This document shows positions 22,571 through 33,419 of a stretch of 64,000 nt of DNA, piece after piece. The DNA is taken from contig CM017567.1 of NCBI GenBank assembly GCA_007844125.1, positions 28,761,564 to 28,825,563 on the forward strand, in the 5' to 3' direction. The notes under the pieces were generated by a model. It was not told the DNA's origin and ran no database searches. It was given only the letters and a program-made list of their open reading frames with translations. The first letter of the stretch is position 1. Every line of letters starts with the position of its first letter. Both the position numbers and the translations under genes were made by a program. This stretch comes from Sinonovacula constricta. Taxonomy: Eukaryota; Mollusca; Bivalvia; Cardiida; Solecurtidae.

Positions 22571-22899
22571 GCCAGCATCAAGAATATCATGCATTGACTA
22601 TTACAGGGCATACAATACTTTTCAGTTGACTTCGAATTGATTATGGACGGATGACATGGAATTCATTACTTAACTAGAAATTACTTGTGTTGCTATAGAC
22701 AACTTAGGTCCTGGAATAATTATAAACTGATTTTCATTGCAAATCTTTAAAGAGAATTCGCATACATAAGTTTCTTAATGCAAACGCTTTCTCAAACTCT
22801 TATTCTGTGTTCACTCCTGACGCTTGTATAATTTTGCTTAATATCTTGGGTTGATGATTATTTTACGCAAGCGATTATTCAAACTAATCTCTCGTTAGG

Positions 22900-23330
22900 A
22901 ATTTTTATTTTTACGTTGCCGAGGCTTCTATCTACTGTACATACTGTACATATGATTATAGTTTATTTTATTACAAGTTATTATGTATGTATATAAGTTC
23001 ATTGTATCTGTTTTAATCAGCGATGCAGGTGCTTACTGTTAGTTGTTTCACTTTGACGGGTTGTTGTTATTTACACTGTTTGTTTGCTAGAAAAACCTTC
23101 AGGAAATGCGAAGTTGGAGCGCTCCACAAACCAGGTTTAAGCACCCCAGTTGGCCCTTTTGCCGTTTGACCGTTACAAGGCGGTAACTGATGTTTTTTCT
23201 TTATGTGTGTTATGCCTCGTCTCTGTGTTTTTGTCACATTTACATTTACGTTGTTTGCCGTTGTCTACTGGTAGATAAAATTTAAATATCTGTGGAAATC
23301 TTGATAGGACCTTTTCTTATTTACCTATTA
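22900..23330 (-). repeat. B-family dispersed repeat
   Basis: Collinear with 10086-10612 and, inverted, with 29475-29960: GCCGAGGCTTCTATCTACTG, AGGTGCTTACTGTTAG, the core (23105-23185) with GGAGCGCTCC, then the GACCTTTTCTTATTTACC end. The CRE-bearing extreme part is missing. Confidence 0.85.
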
Positions 23331-23854
23331 ATGGGTGAATTGCTTTGAATCTGCCGCTTGGGTGCAGAGGCACAATGTATCTTGATAAACTATACGAAGA
23401 CTGTTATTGTCATATAAGATGAAATTTCCATTTCCCACCTTTCTGGTTGGTTTTCTGACGATGATGGCGAAGAATGTAGTCTATAAGGCGTTAAATAGTC
23501 TTATACTTTTGTATTATTGAAAAGACCTGTTAGCTCCGTTGTTACGGTATTTGTTTCTTACTCTTTCGGAACGAGTTAGAATTTCCCTCTATTCTCTGAA
23601 TGTGTTCAAACTATACTTTACTAACGCCATCATTTCTGAGAACACTGTCACACAATAGCAAGATGCACCCCTTTGACTATTGTAAAAAAGTTACTTTTGT
23701 TCCATTTTATCGAAGATAAACAGTAAGCTTAGCTTGCTTTTCGGCAGTGAAACCGTTTAAACCCAGCGGAATCATGATTATCTGTGTTAGTAATTATTCT
23801 TATACATGTCTCCTTTCTTCAGATTTATGGTCGGAATCACAGTGAATGATGACG

Positions 23855-24440
23855 TTTATTCAATTGTTCCAATTGATTTAAATTCAAAGCACAATTAAGG
23901 AATTTCGAAAAGCCAGCCTGGTAACTATATCGCGCCTCTGTTGTTTTTCTGTTTATATCATAATTTATTACATACATCTTTTTATAAGATCTCAAAATAG
24001 AAAATGAAACCCCACTTCATATGCACTCATTAATCGTAGAAGCCTTCACATAAATATTCGTAAAGTACTTCCTATTGAAAATGTGGATCAAATGTACCTG
24101 GTATTTCTTGCATATTTGAATAAGACAGTCCAATCGAAGTTTGTAGCGGTGTGCCAGTACAAATGTAACATGCTTACCCTGTGCCATTACAAAAGAAACA
24201 TGCTTAACTCTGCACATAGCTTGTACATTCTATCATAACCTTGGGAAGAAACGATATGAAAACCATCCATAGGATAGCCAAGGGATTCCCATCAATTTGA
24301 GTTATAGAAAAAAAATCTACTCTCGTTTTACGCTGTTCGATTTTCATTAACCCAGGTTAGATCACGGAAGAGATTTTGTACATATCATGACTAATTTTAC
24401 AAAAGTTTTTATGAGGTTAGAAAGTACCTTAGGGGTCATA
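23855..24440 (+). repeat. Old dispersed repeat D, copy 3
   Basis: Weak hallmark CTATATCGCGCCTCTG near 23932, followed by AAGATCTCAAAATAG, CATATGCACTCATTAATCG, GATAGCCAAGGGATTCCC and AGGTTAGATCACGG, in the order seen at 14.2-14.7 kb. Confidence 0.45.
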
Positions 24441-24765
24441 GGAGTCAAAATCAAGGAAGATAATAATAGAGCCAATATCTTTTCATATGAACAAATTCAA
24501 ATGTTTGTCTTTACGCTGTGGCACAGAGGTACGTGCTGAATAACACATTAAAGGATAGCGCTAAAACACTGAGGTACTCCCTGCTTCTGAAAAGTAACCA
24601 CATCTTAAGCATTAAAAACCGTTGTAGGTAATGGGTTGTACAGTTTCCTGGGATAAACAGCATCGTCTTAAACAATAACAAATCGCATTCAAAGTAGATG
24701 ACATATAATAGACTTAAGGTTAAGAGTAAAGGACCAAGAATGGGAAAAATTATCAGTATCACCTT

Positions 24766-25007
24766 AGGCCAGTATTCACCAACCATTTTTAAGTAGACAA
24801 TGCTCAAGTCATGGATTTCACTCCAAAATGTCTTAATTATGTATTTCGTTGCACGTCTGTAATTTTGCAAGACACGTAAACTTTGCTACTTTCAGCTTAA
24901 AATCACATTGAAACTTTATAAGTAAGTTTATTTTTGTTTGTATAAAAATTGTGACCCAGACTTAAGTCATGACTTAGGCTAAAGAATGGTTGGTGAATAC
25001 GGGCATA
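24766..25007. mobile_element. Short TIR element (MITE-like)
   Basis: The left end GGCCAGTATTCACCAACCAT and the right end ATGGTTGGTGAATACGGGC form imperfect terminal inverted repeats of about 25 bp. The internal sequence has an AAGTCATGACTTAGG inverted motif near 24965. No coding capacity. The minus-strand 119-codon frame at 24511-24870 overlaps the left half and is not a gene. Confidence 0.6.
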
Positions 25008-25009
25008 AT

Positions 25010-26125
25010 GTTAGTTACCTAACTTGTACCAGGTTTAACAGAATGCTTATTTCTGCACACTATAAATGGTTTAGGTATAAACTAGTTCAGTTGACCTTGC
25101 ATTTTGTAGTCACATTTACAAACAATTGTGAATGTTTGATAATTTGTGTACTCTTACGGGATTTTGACTGTGTGACTCTTTCATGTCACAAGATTTAATG
25201 TAAATACGTTATTTCTTGTCGTGCTGGGAAAAGTTTCAATCAGGTCGAATGCTTTTCCCTGAGCTAACATGATATTTTAAGCTGACGTAGTAAATAAAAA
25301 AATGTTTACAAATGTAAAACAATTTGGCCTGAAAATAATTGCTCTTCCAGCGAGTTTTCATTCGTTTCAAACTTTTCTTTACGACATTTAAAAGATATAA
25401 AAATGGCTAAAGATTGTTTTTCTAAAACAAGTTCTAGATAATGCAGCCTCTAACTTATGTTCTGTTTAAAGAAAATGATATTTTTTGTATCTTTTTGTAT
25501 ACCATTTTAAAAACACTTTATAAATATATATTAAGCAAAGATCAATAATTGTTATTTGACAGCGCCCCTATATTAGCAGTATAATCTTTTCATTGTGAAA
25601 TATAATTAGATGGATGTAACTGAGGGTGTTTATTTTCGATTGATTGATTGATCCTCTTTCTAGTATTTGTTGACATATTGCTGTTTTGCAATCTGACCAA
25701 CATCAATGGACTCTTTTCACATAGGAGTATAAGAAGGCCACAAATTATCTATATTGAATTACGAATTCGTTAACAATGATTCAGCAAAGTTATCATATTT
25801 GGTGAAATGACATTTTTGCTATTAAAATTGAAACATATTCTCATTTTTTTTAAATTTTAGGCTGAAATCACATTTAACTTGGTATTTGGCGCCGTATGAC
25901 CTGTTAAGAGTTGGTGTGCCGTAAAACCCAAACAAATAAAGAAATTAACGTTGTAAATCCCTTAGAATATAGCTGTATTAATCCTTTTGCTAAGTCAGTA
26001 GATTGAACCCAAATGGTGAGATTTGTTTTGCTATAACTTTGGTAAATGGTAATCATAGCCTATGACAATATTATTGAGCAAATTAATGCAATTAAATCCG
26101 TCTCTTTCGCCTCATAAAAGTCACA
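25010..26125. other. Unassigned AT-rich DNA
   Basis: No repeat copy or domain-bearing frame recognised. A short (TTGA)n run lies near 25639. Confidence 0.35.
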
Positions 26126-26129
26126 CCGC

Positions 26130-26345
26130 TCCCTCTCTCATTTTGTTCTATGCACATTTAAATATTTGATATGATACAGGTGCAAAATGTCATGATCATA
26201 ATAGCCCTATTTAATTGCCATATCTATCAATTTTATCTGCTTGTTAGCCTTCCATGCAAGTGGTATTGGCCAACTATCAAGAACCGTTTATGGATATTTG
26301 CACGATATGTGCACAACATGATGCGTGGGTGGAAATTCACATTGT
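26130..26345 (+). repeat. Diverged repeat-C fragment
   Basis: TTTAATTGCCATATCTATCAATTTTATCTGCTTGTTAGCC, then GGATATTTGCAC and ACATGATGCGTGGGTGGAA match the repeat-C order at 39190-39310. Confidence 0.55.
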
Positions 26346-26349
26346 GATG

Positions 26350-28190
26350 CAACTAACGTACGATTGGGGTTTGTTTCCAGAGGGCAAATGACACGTAGGA
26401 TATTAGTTCATGGTCTGGAACATGGAAATCTTCTTGGTAACTACTCGTCATTGGCACAAAGAAGGTTTTGACACACATCTTACAACTAGTTGACTGATAC
26501 GTTATATCAGCAATGCAAAGATATAGCAGTGTTAAAACTCTTTTGTGGAAAGAAATATTTGACGGGTCAATATTGCGCTTAAAACAGAGCGACAGTTTAA
26601 TTAATTACCAAGTACTGGGTAGATAGCTAGTGTTGCCAAACTGTTCAAAGTATCCTTACCTTATGTGCATGTCAATGTTTCATCAATTCATTGCAATTCA
26701 ACATTCTGTCATTATATAATATGCATGTGTGTAGGTGCGTGTTTGATATTTAACAGGAAGGCAATTTAAATACCTGTTCCAACAATTCCTATTCGTGGGC
26801 GAAGACATATGGCAAAGCAATATTGTTTCCTTTAAAGTAAGTGTTTATAGTATTCAGATCTTTTCCCATATGCTCGTTAACAATTAAAGCTGTCGATATC
26901 TTAATTTTTTAAATAGTTTAAGATTATTTTAACATATTATTAAAAAGATATTTGGGTGTGTGATTCATTGATACGAACATATTAGAACGAAACAAGAAAT
27001 ATCGAAGTCTTACCAAATGGAGTTGCTTATTAAATGCTTTTTAAAAGCTATTTATAAAGCAATAATCCGAAGATGTCTTCAATCTCTTCATTATTAACAT
27101 ATCTGCAGGACAAAAGGTAATTTGTAAACAAAGGTCCAAGGCAAGAAGTATCAAACATGGCTAGGAAAACTGACCAAAGCAAAAGCGATGGATATCATAT
27201 TGCAGTCATACAAAGGCCTTGCATTTTTTGGTTTCATTCAGTTTTTATATTTTTCTCCGTTTTTATATCAATATCTTCCGAATGTTCCACTAATTAGATT
27301 TGACTATTATTTTAAACTGCAGATTATTTACAAATGTTTTAAATAAAGCCGTAGTTATTATGACCTTAAACCAAAAAGGACAAATTACTAAGATACTGCA
27401 TAAATGGACTATTTTATTATAATGTTTATTTCGGTTTAAAAAAATGTCGCTTTCGGCACATGTAAGCTTATTTATTCATGACAACTGTTACATCATTTGT
27501 GCCAAGAACAACGATGTAAATTAAAACATTAACGAGTATAACAACAAAATTATCTGCATATACGACAAGACGATAAAGACATAAATCATCTACAAGAGAA
27601 ATTACTAAAATGAAGAAGAAAACTAGTACAAGCGTAAAAAAAAGAAAAACTCCAAAAGGTTTGTATACTGCAATGATTAAATTCTGAACATGGTTTGTAT
27701 ATTGACAAAGTTCAAGGTCTCGGAGAACTGCCAACACATCCGGTGTACAAATTTCTGGTTTGGGATTCAGTGGATACAGGCGTGTGTGTAGAATTATGTA
27801 TTTCTTTCGTGAAGACAAAAGACCCTGTGTGATAGGTCAAATAAACGACACGAGGCTCTAGGGGAAACTTACTGTGACACCGTATGTCATTACAACAGCG
27901 TATCATTACTTGCATTTGATGAAAATGAGAAAGTTTAAAATACATAATAATTAAAACTTTTTCTGCTTCAGTACGTCAATACCTTTATACTTCTATAAAG
28001 ACGATCGATGATTGAAGCAGCCTTAAGAGGAAACAGTTAAACACTAACTATACTTCCTATATGAAGACATTTCATACGTTTACTTGTTGAGTTAAACCTT
28101 ACAGTTCTACTTGTCCTTGTTCATGATTTGCATCTATGTCTGTGATTGAGTCTGCTAGACAAATTTATACACCCCAAACCCTAGTGTTCG
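26350..28190. other. Unassigned DNA; no confirmed gene
   Basis: Mostly AT-rich. It contains the candidate frame at 27468-27818 listed separately. Nothing else recognisable. Confidence 0.35.
27468..27818 (-). CDS. Unrecognised open frame, two hydrophobic segments (doubtful)
   Basis: A 116-codon frame without an ATG at its left limit (TTG is the first codon counted). The first ~50 residues are polar (HTRLYPLNPKPEICTPDV, then LRDLELCQYTN). Two hydrophobic stretches at about residues 52-75 and 84-106 could be membrane segments. Upstream on the minus strand, a TATCACACAG just before the frame could serve as a splice acceptor, so a terminal exon is conceivable. I recognise no family, and AT-rich DNA readily gives hydrophobic frames. 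Treat as a hypothesis only. Confidence 0.12.
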   Translation of the reverse strand: MSSRKKYIILHTRLYPLNPKPEICTPDVLAVLRDLELCQYTNHVQNLIIAVYKPFGVFLFFTLVLVFFFILVISLVDDLCLYRLVVYADNFVVILVNVLIYIVVLGTNDVTVVMNK

Positions 28191-28197
28191 AATACAA

Positions 28198-28575
28198 AAA
28201 TATGGCAAGTAGGTAAATAAGAAAATGTCCTATCAAAGTTTCTACAGAGATTTAAATATAATCAATCTCAATACAAAGGCAAACAGGGTAAATGTAAATG
28301 TGACAAAAACACAGAGGAGACATAACAATCAGAAAGAAAAACCACCAGTTACATGTGTCGCCTTGGAACGGTCAGTCGGCAAAAGGACCGTCTGGGGTGT
28401 TTAAACCTGGTTTGTGGAGCGCTCCAACCTCGCACTTCTTGATTTTTTTTTTATCAAACAAACGGTGTAAATAAAATAAATCCCTTTTCCCTCAAAGTGA
28501 AACAACTAACAGTAATCACCAGCAATGGGAGTTAAAACAGATACAATGAACTTATATACAGACAAAATATCTAGT
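28198..28575 (+). repeat. B-family dispersed repeat
   Basis: From GGTAAATAAGAAAATGTCC through the GAGGAGACATAACA block, the core (28348-28440, with GGAGCGCTCC) and the ACAAACGGTGTAAATAAAAT block to GACAAAATATCTAGTAATG. Confidence 0.85.
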
Positions 28576-28900
28576 AATGGGTATTGCAACGTATATAAAA
28601 ATTGAAAAGCTACAGGACATAGGTATTCACATTCCTGTCAGTTGCAAATGCCACAACAAAACTGTAGCGAGATATTATACACAGCAGAGCAAACCCAACA
28701 GCTAACGCCTTGGAAGGGTAAGAAAGCAAACAGACTGACAGAGGTTCTTTAGCTATAACCGATTTCTCTGAGCTCCAAATTTGCACTTCTTTTTTAAAAA
28801 TGTATGCATTGAAAAGGAAACAGATCCCTTTGAAACAAAACTGTACAAGTGACTGCCGATAGCACACGAATATTAGGACCACTCTTAAACGTTTTATCCT
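28576..28900 (+). repeat. A-family repeat, diverged, fused directly to a B copy
   Basis: Starts at GTATTGCAACGTATATAAAAATTG, with no gap after the preceding B-family sequence. It includes AGAGCAAACCCAACAGCTAACGCC, a damaged core stem, GAGCTCCAAATTTGCACTTC and a fragment like ACAGATCCCTTTGAA. The minus-strand 110-codon frame over it is repeat-derived. Confidence 0.65.
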
Positions 28901-29470
28901 ACAGTTTGGATAAAGGTTTTTTTTTCTCAACAAATTAGTCATTGTTAACTGAAAAGTCCTGCAAAATGCTGCTCATTGATGCCCTAGACTGTTTGAACAA
29001 AGAAACACATATAAGCAGTTGTCTTTACAATAAAGTACTTCCTATCTGAGCCATGCTGCAGAGATAGCTATTTTTAAACTAGCCACGTGACAACTTCTTT
29101 TTGAGCGTTATAACTCTATCCGGGTACTCCGCTCTGACGTCGAAATCTATTTTTAACAGAGATCACTATCATGCTTGTTTATAGATTTGGCAACAATGAA
29201 CATTTCAGAGTGATTCTTTCGCAATCTGTACTAACAACATGGCTAGCGTTCAAAATCGGCGTTAATTAGACTAAAGTATGACTTTATACAGAAATTATGC
29301 CTAATTTCCCTCAGAACAAAGGCAACGTCTTGTTACATGTATTGCGTAACTGTCGGTTACCACTTTTAAATTATTTATTCAAATACCACAGCACTACTTT
29401 GACCTCATCGCTTTAATGAAATCATTTCTTTAAATATCTCACCATTTGCAGAATTTGATGCCGTATCAGG
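28900..29470. other. Unassigned DNA between repeat modules
   Basis: Nothing recognised. Confidence 0.35.
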
Positions 29471-29474
29471 TTTC

Positions 29475-29965
29475 GTGGTAAATAAGAAAAGGTCATATCA
29501 AAATTTTCACAGATATTTAAATTTTATCAACCTGTAGACAAAGGCAAACAAGGTAAATGTAAATGTGACAAAAACACAGAGACGAGACATAACACACAAA
29601 AAGAAAAAACATCAGTTACCGCCTTGGAACGGTCAGTCGGCAAAAGGGCCAACTGGGGTGCTTAAACCTGGTTTGTGGAGCGCTCCAACCTCGCACTTCC
29701 TGAAGGTTTTTCTAGCAAACAAACAGTGTAAATAACAACAACCCGTCAAAGTGAAACAACTAACAGTAAGCACATGCATCGGGAGTTAAAACAGATATAA
29801 TGAACTTATGTACATACATAATAACTAGTAATAAAACAACATATGTACAGTATGTACAGTAGAAAAAAGCCTCGGCAACCAAAAAATTCCAAATGAGAGA
29901 GTAGTTTCAAATAAAATAAAGCAGTACAAGCGCTGATATATTATAAGAACAATATCGTGGGACTA
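29475..29965 (+). repeat. B-family dispersed repeat, best reference copy
   Basis: Intact order: GGTAAATAAGAAAAGGTC end, GGTAAATGTAAATGTGAC, GAGACGAGACATAACACAC, core (29613-29705) with CAGTCGGC...GGCC stem and GGAGCGCTCC, CAAACAAACAGTGTAAATAA, AACAGTAAGCACATGCATCG, CTAGTAATAAAACAAC, CCAAATGAGAGAGTAG, AGTACAAGCGCTGATATATT. The 10-kb copy continues about 60 bp beyond this and includes the CRE-like palindrome. Confidence 0.85.
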
Positions 29966-30059
29966 TTGTTAACAGTTAAAACACCACTATCTTTATTATA
30001 CAATTATTTCAACGCCTTCAAAATGTCGTGTAACCTGGATCTATATGACTTTTCAATGA

Positions 30060-30310
30060 ACGATTGCAAATAGACGCCGCGCCCAGTGGCAGTGAGACGA
30101 GATATAATACAGACTTGGGGAAACCAGCACATACCCCTTTTAAACGGTCTGTCGGCAAAAGGACGGACGGAGGTGCATACAAGCGATCCACCTTGTACTT
30201 TCTATACGTATTCTCAAAGACAAACACGGAAATGGAAATAAAAATATCAAAGTGAACGAACTTAAAGTCAGTAACTGCATCGGGAGATGATAAATAAGAA
30301 AAATATATCG
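30060..30310 (+). repeat. Third, diverged A/B-type module
   Basis: GAGACGAGATATAATACAG, then ACGGTCTGTCGGCAAAAGGACGG, GGAGGTGCATACAAGCG, CTTGTACTTTC, CAAAGTGAACGAAC and GTAACTGCATCGGGAG follow the B-family order. They are strongly substituted, and the core stem is mutated on both arms (CTGTCGG / GGACGGAC). Confidence 0.55.
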
Positions 30311-30639
30311 GTTACAAACAATATAGCAATTAAGTGCAATTAACTCTCTTAAATATTTACAATATTCTCACGCTTTACATGTCTTGGGAACTAACGGTTC
30401 CTTAAAATAGATAAGTAACAAAACAACAGCTTATATAAAACAGTGCCGTAGAGTAAGATCACCTTAAAGACATTTATGTTACAGTTGTGTTAGTTGGATA
30501 AAAAAATGTTCATTTTTATAAAGCGAAGGAAATTACCAAATTTTAGAAGAAAACAAAGAAAATACAAATCATATTGTTGTTGTTTTTGTCGTCGAATCCC
30601 TTGGTAGAACTCGTGCCATATTACTTAACTGGGCGATAT

Positions 30640-31195
30640 AATTTGACTCAAACCAATGCGGAAGGACTTTAACGAAGGCGAAACAGGTGTTTATTCAAAT
30701 GTGTTCATTTTACTTTACTCCGGTCATTTACTCTTCTCTGGTCACTTTTTTCCTGATTCGAAAAGTTAATTCATTTACTTTTAACGTTTTCTGTATGTTT
30801 TCTAATTGAAATAATACCTAATTCTCTTCTAAACACTATGCGGACATTATTTGTCAATGACGTCACTGCTTTCGTCATAACTTGTCAAACAAAACGTCAG
30901 CGCTTGGACACTTATTTAAATGGATCAGTTTTCTTATCATTCCTTGCATTCGAGAAATCCATCAGGATGTGCGAGGTTAGAGCTCTGTAAAACCGGTTTA
31001 AGCACCCCAGTCGGTCCATATTGTCGACTGACCGTTCCAAGGCGGTAACTGTCGGGTTTGCTCTTATTGTTAAATGATTTATCATAGATTTGTTCTCACA
31101 TTTACATTTGGCGTGCATGTGGATACATTGGTCCTGTGTCTTTTCAATTTTTGTATATGTTGTAATGCTCATAGGACTTTGTCTTATATATTCTT
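30640..31195 (-). repeat. A-family repeat, longest copy
   Basis: On the minus strand: left end at about 31195 (AATAAGAATATATAAGAC), core at 30975-31060, then GATCCATTTAAATAAGTG, TGACGTCA near 30857, ACTTTTCGAATCAGGAAAAA, and an extension to about 30640 that the other copies lack or have lost. It serves as the reference for 835-1300 and 21672-21985. Confidence 0.8.
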
Positions 31196-31335
31196 ATTTA
31201 CATTGGCTATATGTTAATTGTACTTAGGAAAAGATGTATGTTAAGTGTACTTAGTTATAGCTATATGTTACATGTATTTAGGTATAGCTTTATGTTAAGT
31301 GTACGTATACATTTGTGTTAACTGTAGTTAAGTAC
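31195..31335. repeat. Degenerate tandem of TATATGTTAAGTGTACTTAG-like units
   Basis: About four variants of a ~30-bp unit (ATATGTTAATTGTACTTAGG, ATGTTAAGTGTACTTAG, ATATGTTACATGTATTTAGG, ATGTTAAGTGTACG). Strongly degenerate. Confidence 0.6.
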
Positions 31336-31339
31336 AGCT

Positions 31340-32330
31340 ATGAGCAAGCATGACTAATTTCAGAAGTAGTGTAACGTAACGAATTTAGTTTTATAAAAAT
31401 TCAATGCAATCTATCAATGAAATTGTGATACCTTTTAGGGGTTTTCATTAATAATCTTCAACAGCGGTGCATTAATTGAAAGTTGAACCAGTCTGATAAA
31501 GTTTTGTTCCCCTGTAAAGGAATGGTCGCTGCGGGTGATCGACCTCGAAGTCGACAAGGGTGTAAAACGATATGTTAACCACGCACACCTTTTATCAGTC
31601 TAAGTTAAATACCCGCAGAGACAATATCGCCTCTTTGACCGACATTTTTATTTTTTCAGTTCTTATTGTTATTTTCAAGGACAATAAACATGAAGCACAG
31701 TCAGGGGTGAGTTTTGAGTGAGATATCCGATAACACATTTAGGATATAAACGTATCGTCATTTATGAAATGGTTCACCAGTACAATTTATCATATCCCGA
31801 ATTTAACAGCTTAGTTTGGCCTGCCGAAAATTATACTGCATTCACAAGAAAAAATACGTGCGTAATGTCATAAATAGGTTTTTGTACAGCCGCCGAAACA
31901 AAGCTGGGCAGCTGAATGTCGCTATTACGCCCGGCATGTTTAACCTTGTGGGGGTGTAACAAGACAATGTAACACCCATGCATTTTTTCTCGAATATATA
32001 TCAACCATTGATGTGTGAAATTCTCGCCCGTCTCAAATGCTAACAAGCATATAGAAATTGTTAGACATTATATATTTATCTTTGAGAGACACTCCATGAC
32101 CGTGTCTATTGCGTATGCACACTACATCAACTGAGGCATTATTTGAACATAACTCCATACTTTAGATCTAACAGACAGAAGTTTTTTTAAAAAACATGGT
32201 ATGACAATTACGTCTATTGGGCACCAATTTCAGTATTATATATCCAGATATAAACATAAATATCTGCAGACTTTGGCATATTACTGAACGATCAGACCTT
32301 TTTTACTTTGAGTTAATGGAGAGTGAATTT
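31340..32330. other. Unassigned DNA
   Basis: No gene, tRNA or clear repeat recognised. The minus-strand frame at 31831-32046 has no domain I know. Confidence 0.35.
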
Positions 32331-32337
32331 GCACATT

Positions 32338-32695
32338 AGGTTGAAGTAGTTACATTTTATATTAGCACGTGCCAAGTATCTAAGATTAAAGTAGTTACAT
32401 TTTATATTAGCACGTGCCAAGTATCTAAGATTAAAGTAGTTACATTTTATATTAGCACGTGCCAAGTATCTAAGATTAAAGTAGTTACATTTTATATTAG
32501 CACGTGCCAAGTATCTAAGATTAAAGTAGTTACATTTTATATTAGCACGTGCCAAGTAGCTAAGATTAAAGTAGTTACATTTTATATTAGCACGTGCCAA
32601 GTATCTAAGATTAAAGTAGTTACATTTTATATTAGCACGTGCCAAGTAGCTAAGATTGAAGTTGTTACATTTTTTATCAGTATTTGTCAAGTAGC
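32338..32695. repeat. 45-bp tandem array, about 8 units
   Basis: Unit begins GTAGTTACATTTTATATTAG and continues with CACGTGCCAAGTATCTAAGA. CACGTG sits at 32366, 32411, 32456, 32501, 32546, 32591 and 32636, exactly every 45 bp. The last unit is degenerate and has lost the motif. Only T/G and a few single-base variants separate the units. The long minus-strand frame through it exists because 45 is divisible by three. Confidence 0.97.
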
Positions 32696-32777
32696 TTGTA
32701 AAAACTTGTAAAATTCAATGCCTATGCTTGTTTATTGTCCTTCCTAAGTAGATGTGCATTTTCACTGCAAGATGATG

Positions 32778-33072
32778 TATCCAGGGATGTATCCAGGGAT
32801 GGATCCAGGGATGGATCCAGGGGAGGGGTGGAGGGATGCATCCCCCACCACCAACCAGGTAAAAGAGTAGAATTGTGAAAACACATATATGTAAGCTTTA
32901 AAAGATACTATGCTTTCAAAATAAATCTTGTCTGTTGATGACGTAGACCGAAGTTAGGGTCCCTTACTGTGTAAATATATATCTTGTATTTACTGCGATA
33001 AATTTTAATGGATCTTGATTCATACCCCACCTTCACCCCCACCAAAATGTTCTGGATCCGCCCCTGGATGCA
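32778..33072. mobile_element. Short TIR element with ATCCAGGGG ends
   Basis: The left end GGATCCAGGGGAGGGG and the right end GGATCCGCCCCTGGATGC form imperfect terminal inverted repeats (ATCCAGGGGMGG). A ~12-bp tandem of GATGTATCCAGG / GATGGATCCAGG (about four units, 32778-32823) sits at the left end. No coding capacity. Confidence 0.55.
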
Positions 33073-33295
33073 GCAAGCACAAAGAAAAATGTTATAGTCA
33101 GTTGAAAGACAAGAAATATAACCAACATCAATTCAAAGATAGATAACCAATTCCATAGTTGAATTCTACGTTTAACTTACATGTAGGAAGAAGAAAAAAA
33201 AAGAAACATTTCCTGTAATTAACTACGTCATAACACTAGTTCCGGGTATCTGTTCAAGAAACAGTTCTGTTAAGACTGCTATGCCATTGTTTGAC

Positions 33296-33348
33296 AGGTT
33301 GTTGACTCAGGTTGTTGACTCAGGTTGTTGACTCAGGTTGTTCGCCAT
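33296..33348. repeat. 13-bp minisatellite
   Basis: AGGTTGTTGACTC repeated almost four times, the last one truncated. Confidence 0.9.
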
Positions 33349-33419
33349 CAGGAGCGGTTCCCGCGAAGAACCTTGCTAACCAGATTGTACAAGGCCTAGA
33401 ATGTCTTGTTTGCGATATA

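Noticed and set aside
24511..24870. 119-codon minus-strand frame with hydrophobic segment
   Set aside because: Overlaps a TIR element and AT-rich DNA. No domain recognised.
32313..32690. 125-codon repetitive minus-strand frame
   Set aside because: Produced by a 45-bp tandem array whose period is divisible by three. No start context, domain or amino-acid-level conservation.
32338..32695. CRISPR-like array
   Set aside because: Units are directly contiguous 45-mers without unique spacers, and the genome is eukaryotic.
33350..33385. GGTTCCCGCGAAGAACC hairpin as a regulatory RNA or terminator
   Set aside because: Only a 5-bp stem and a single occurrence. No context supports a function.
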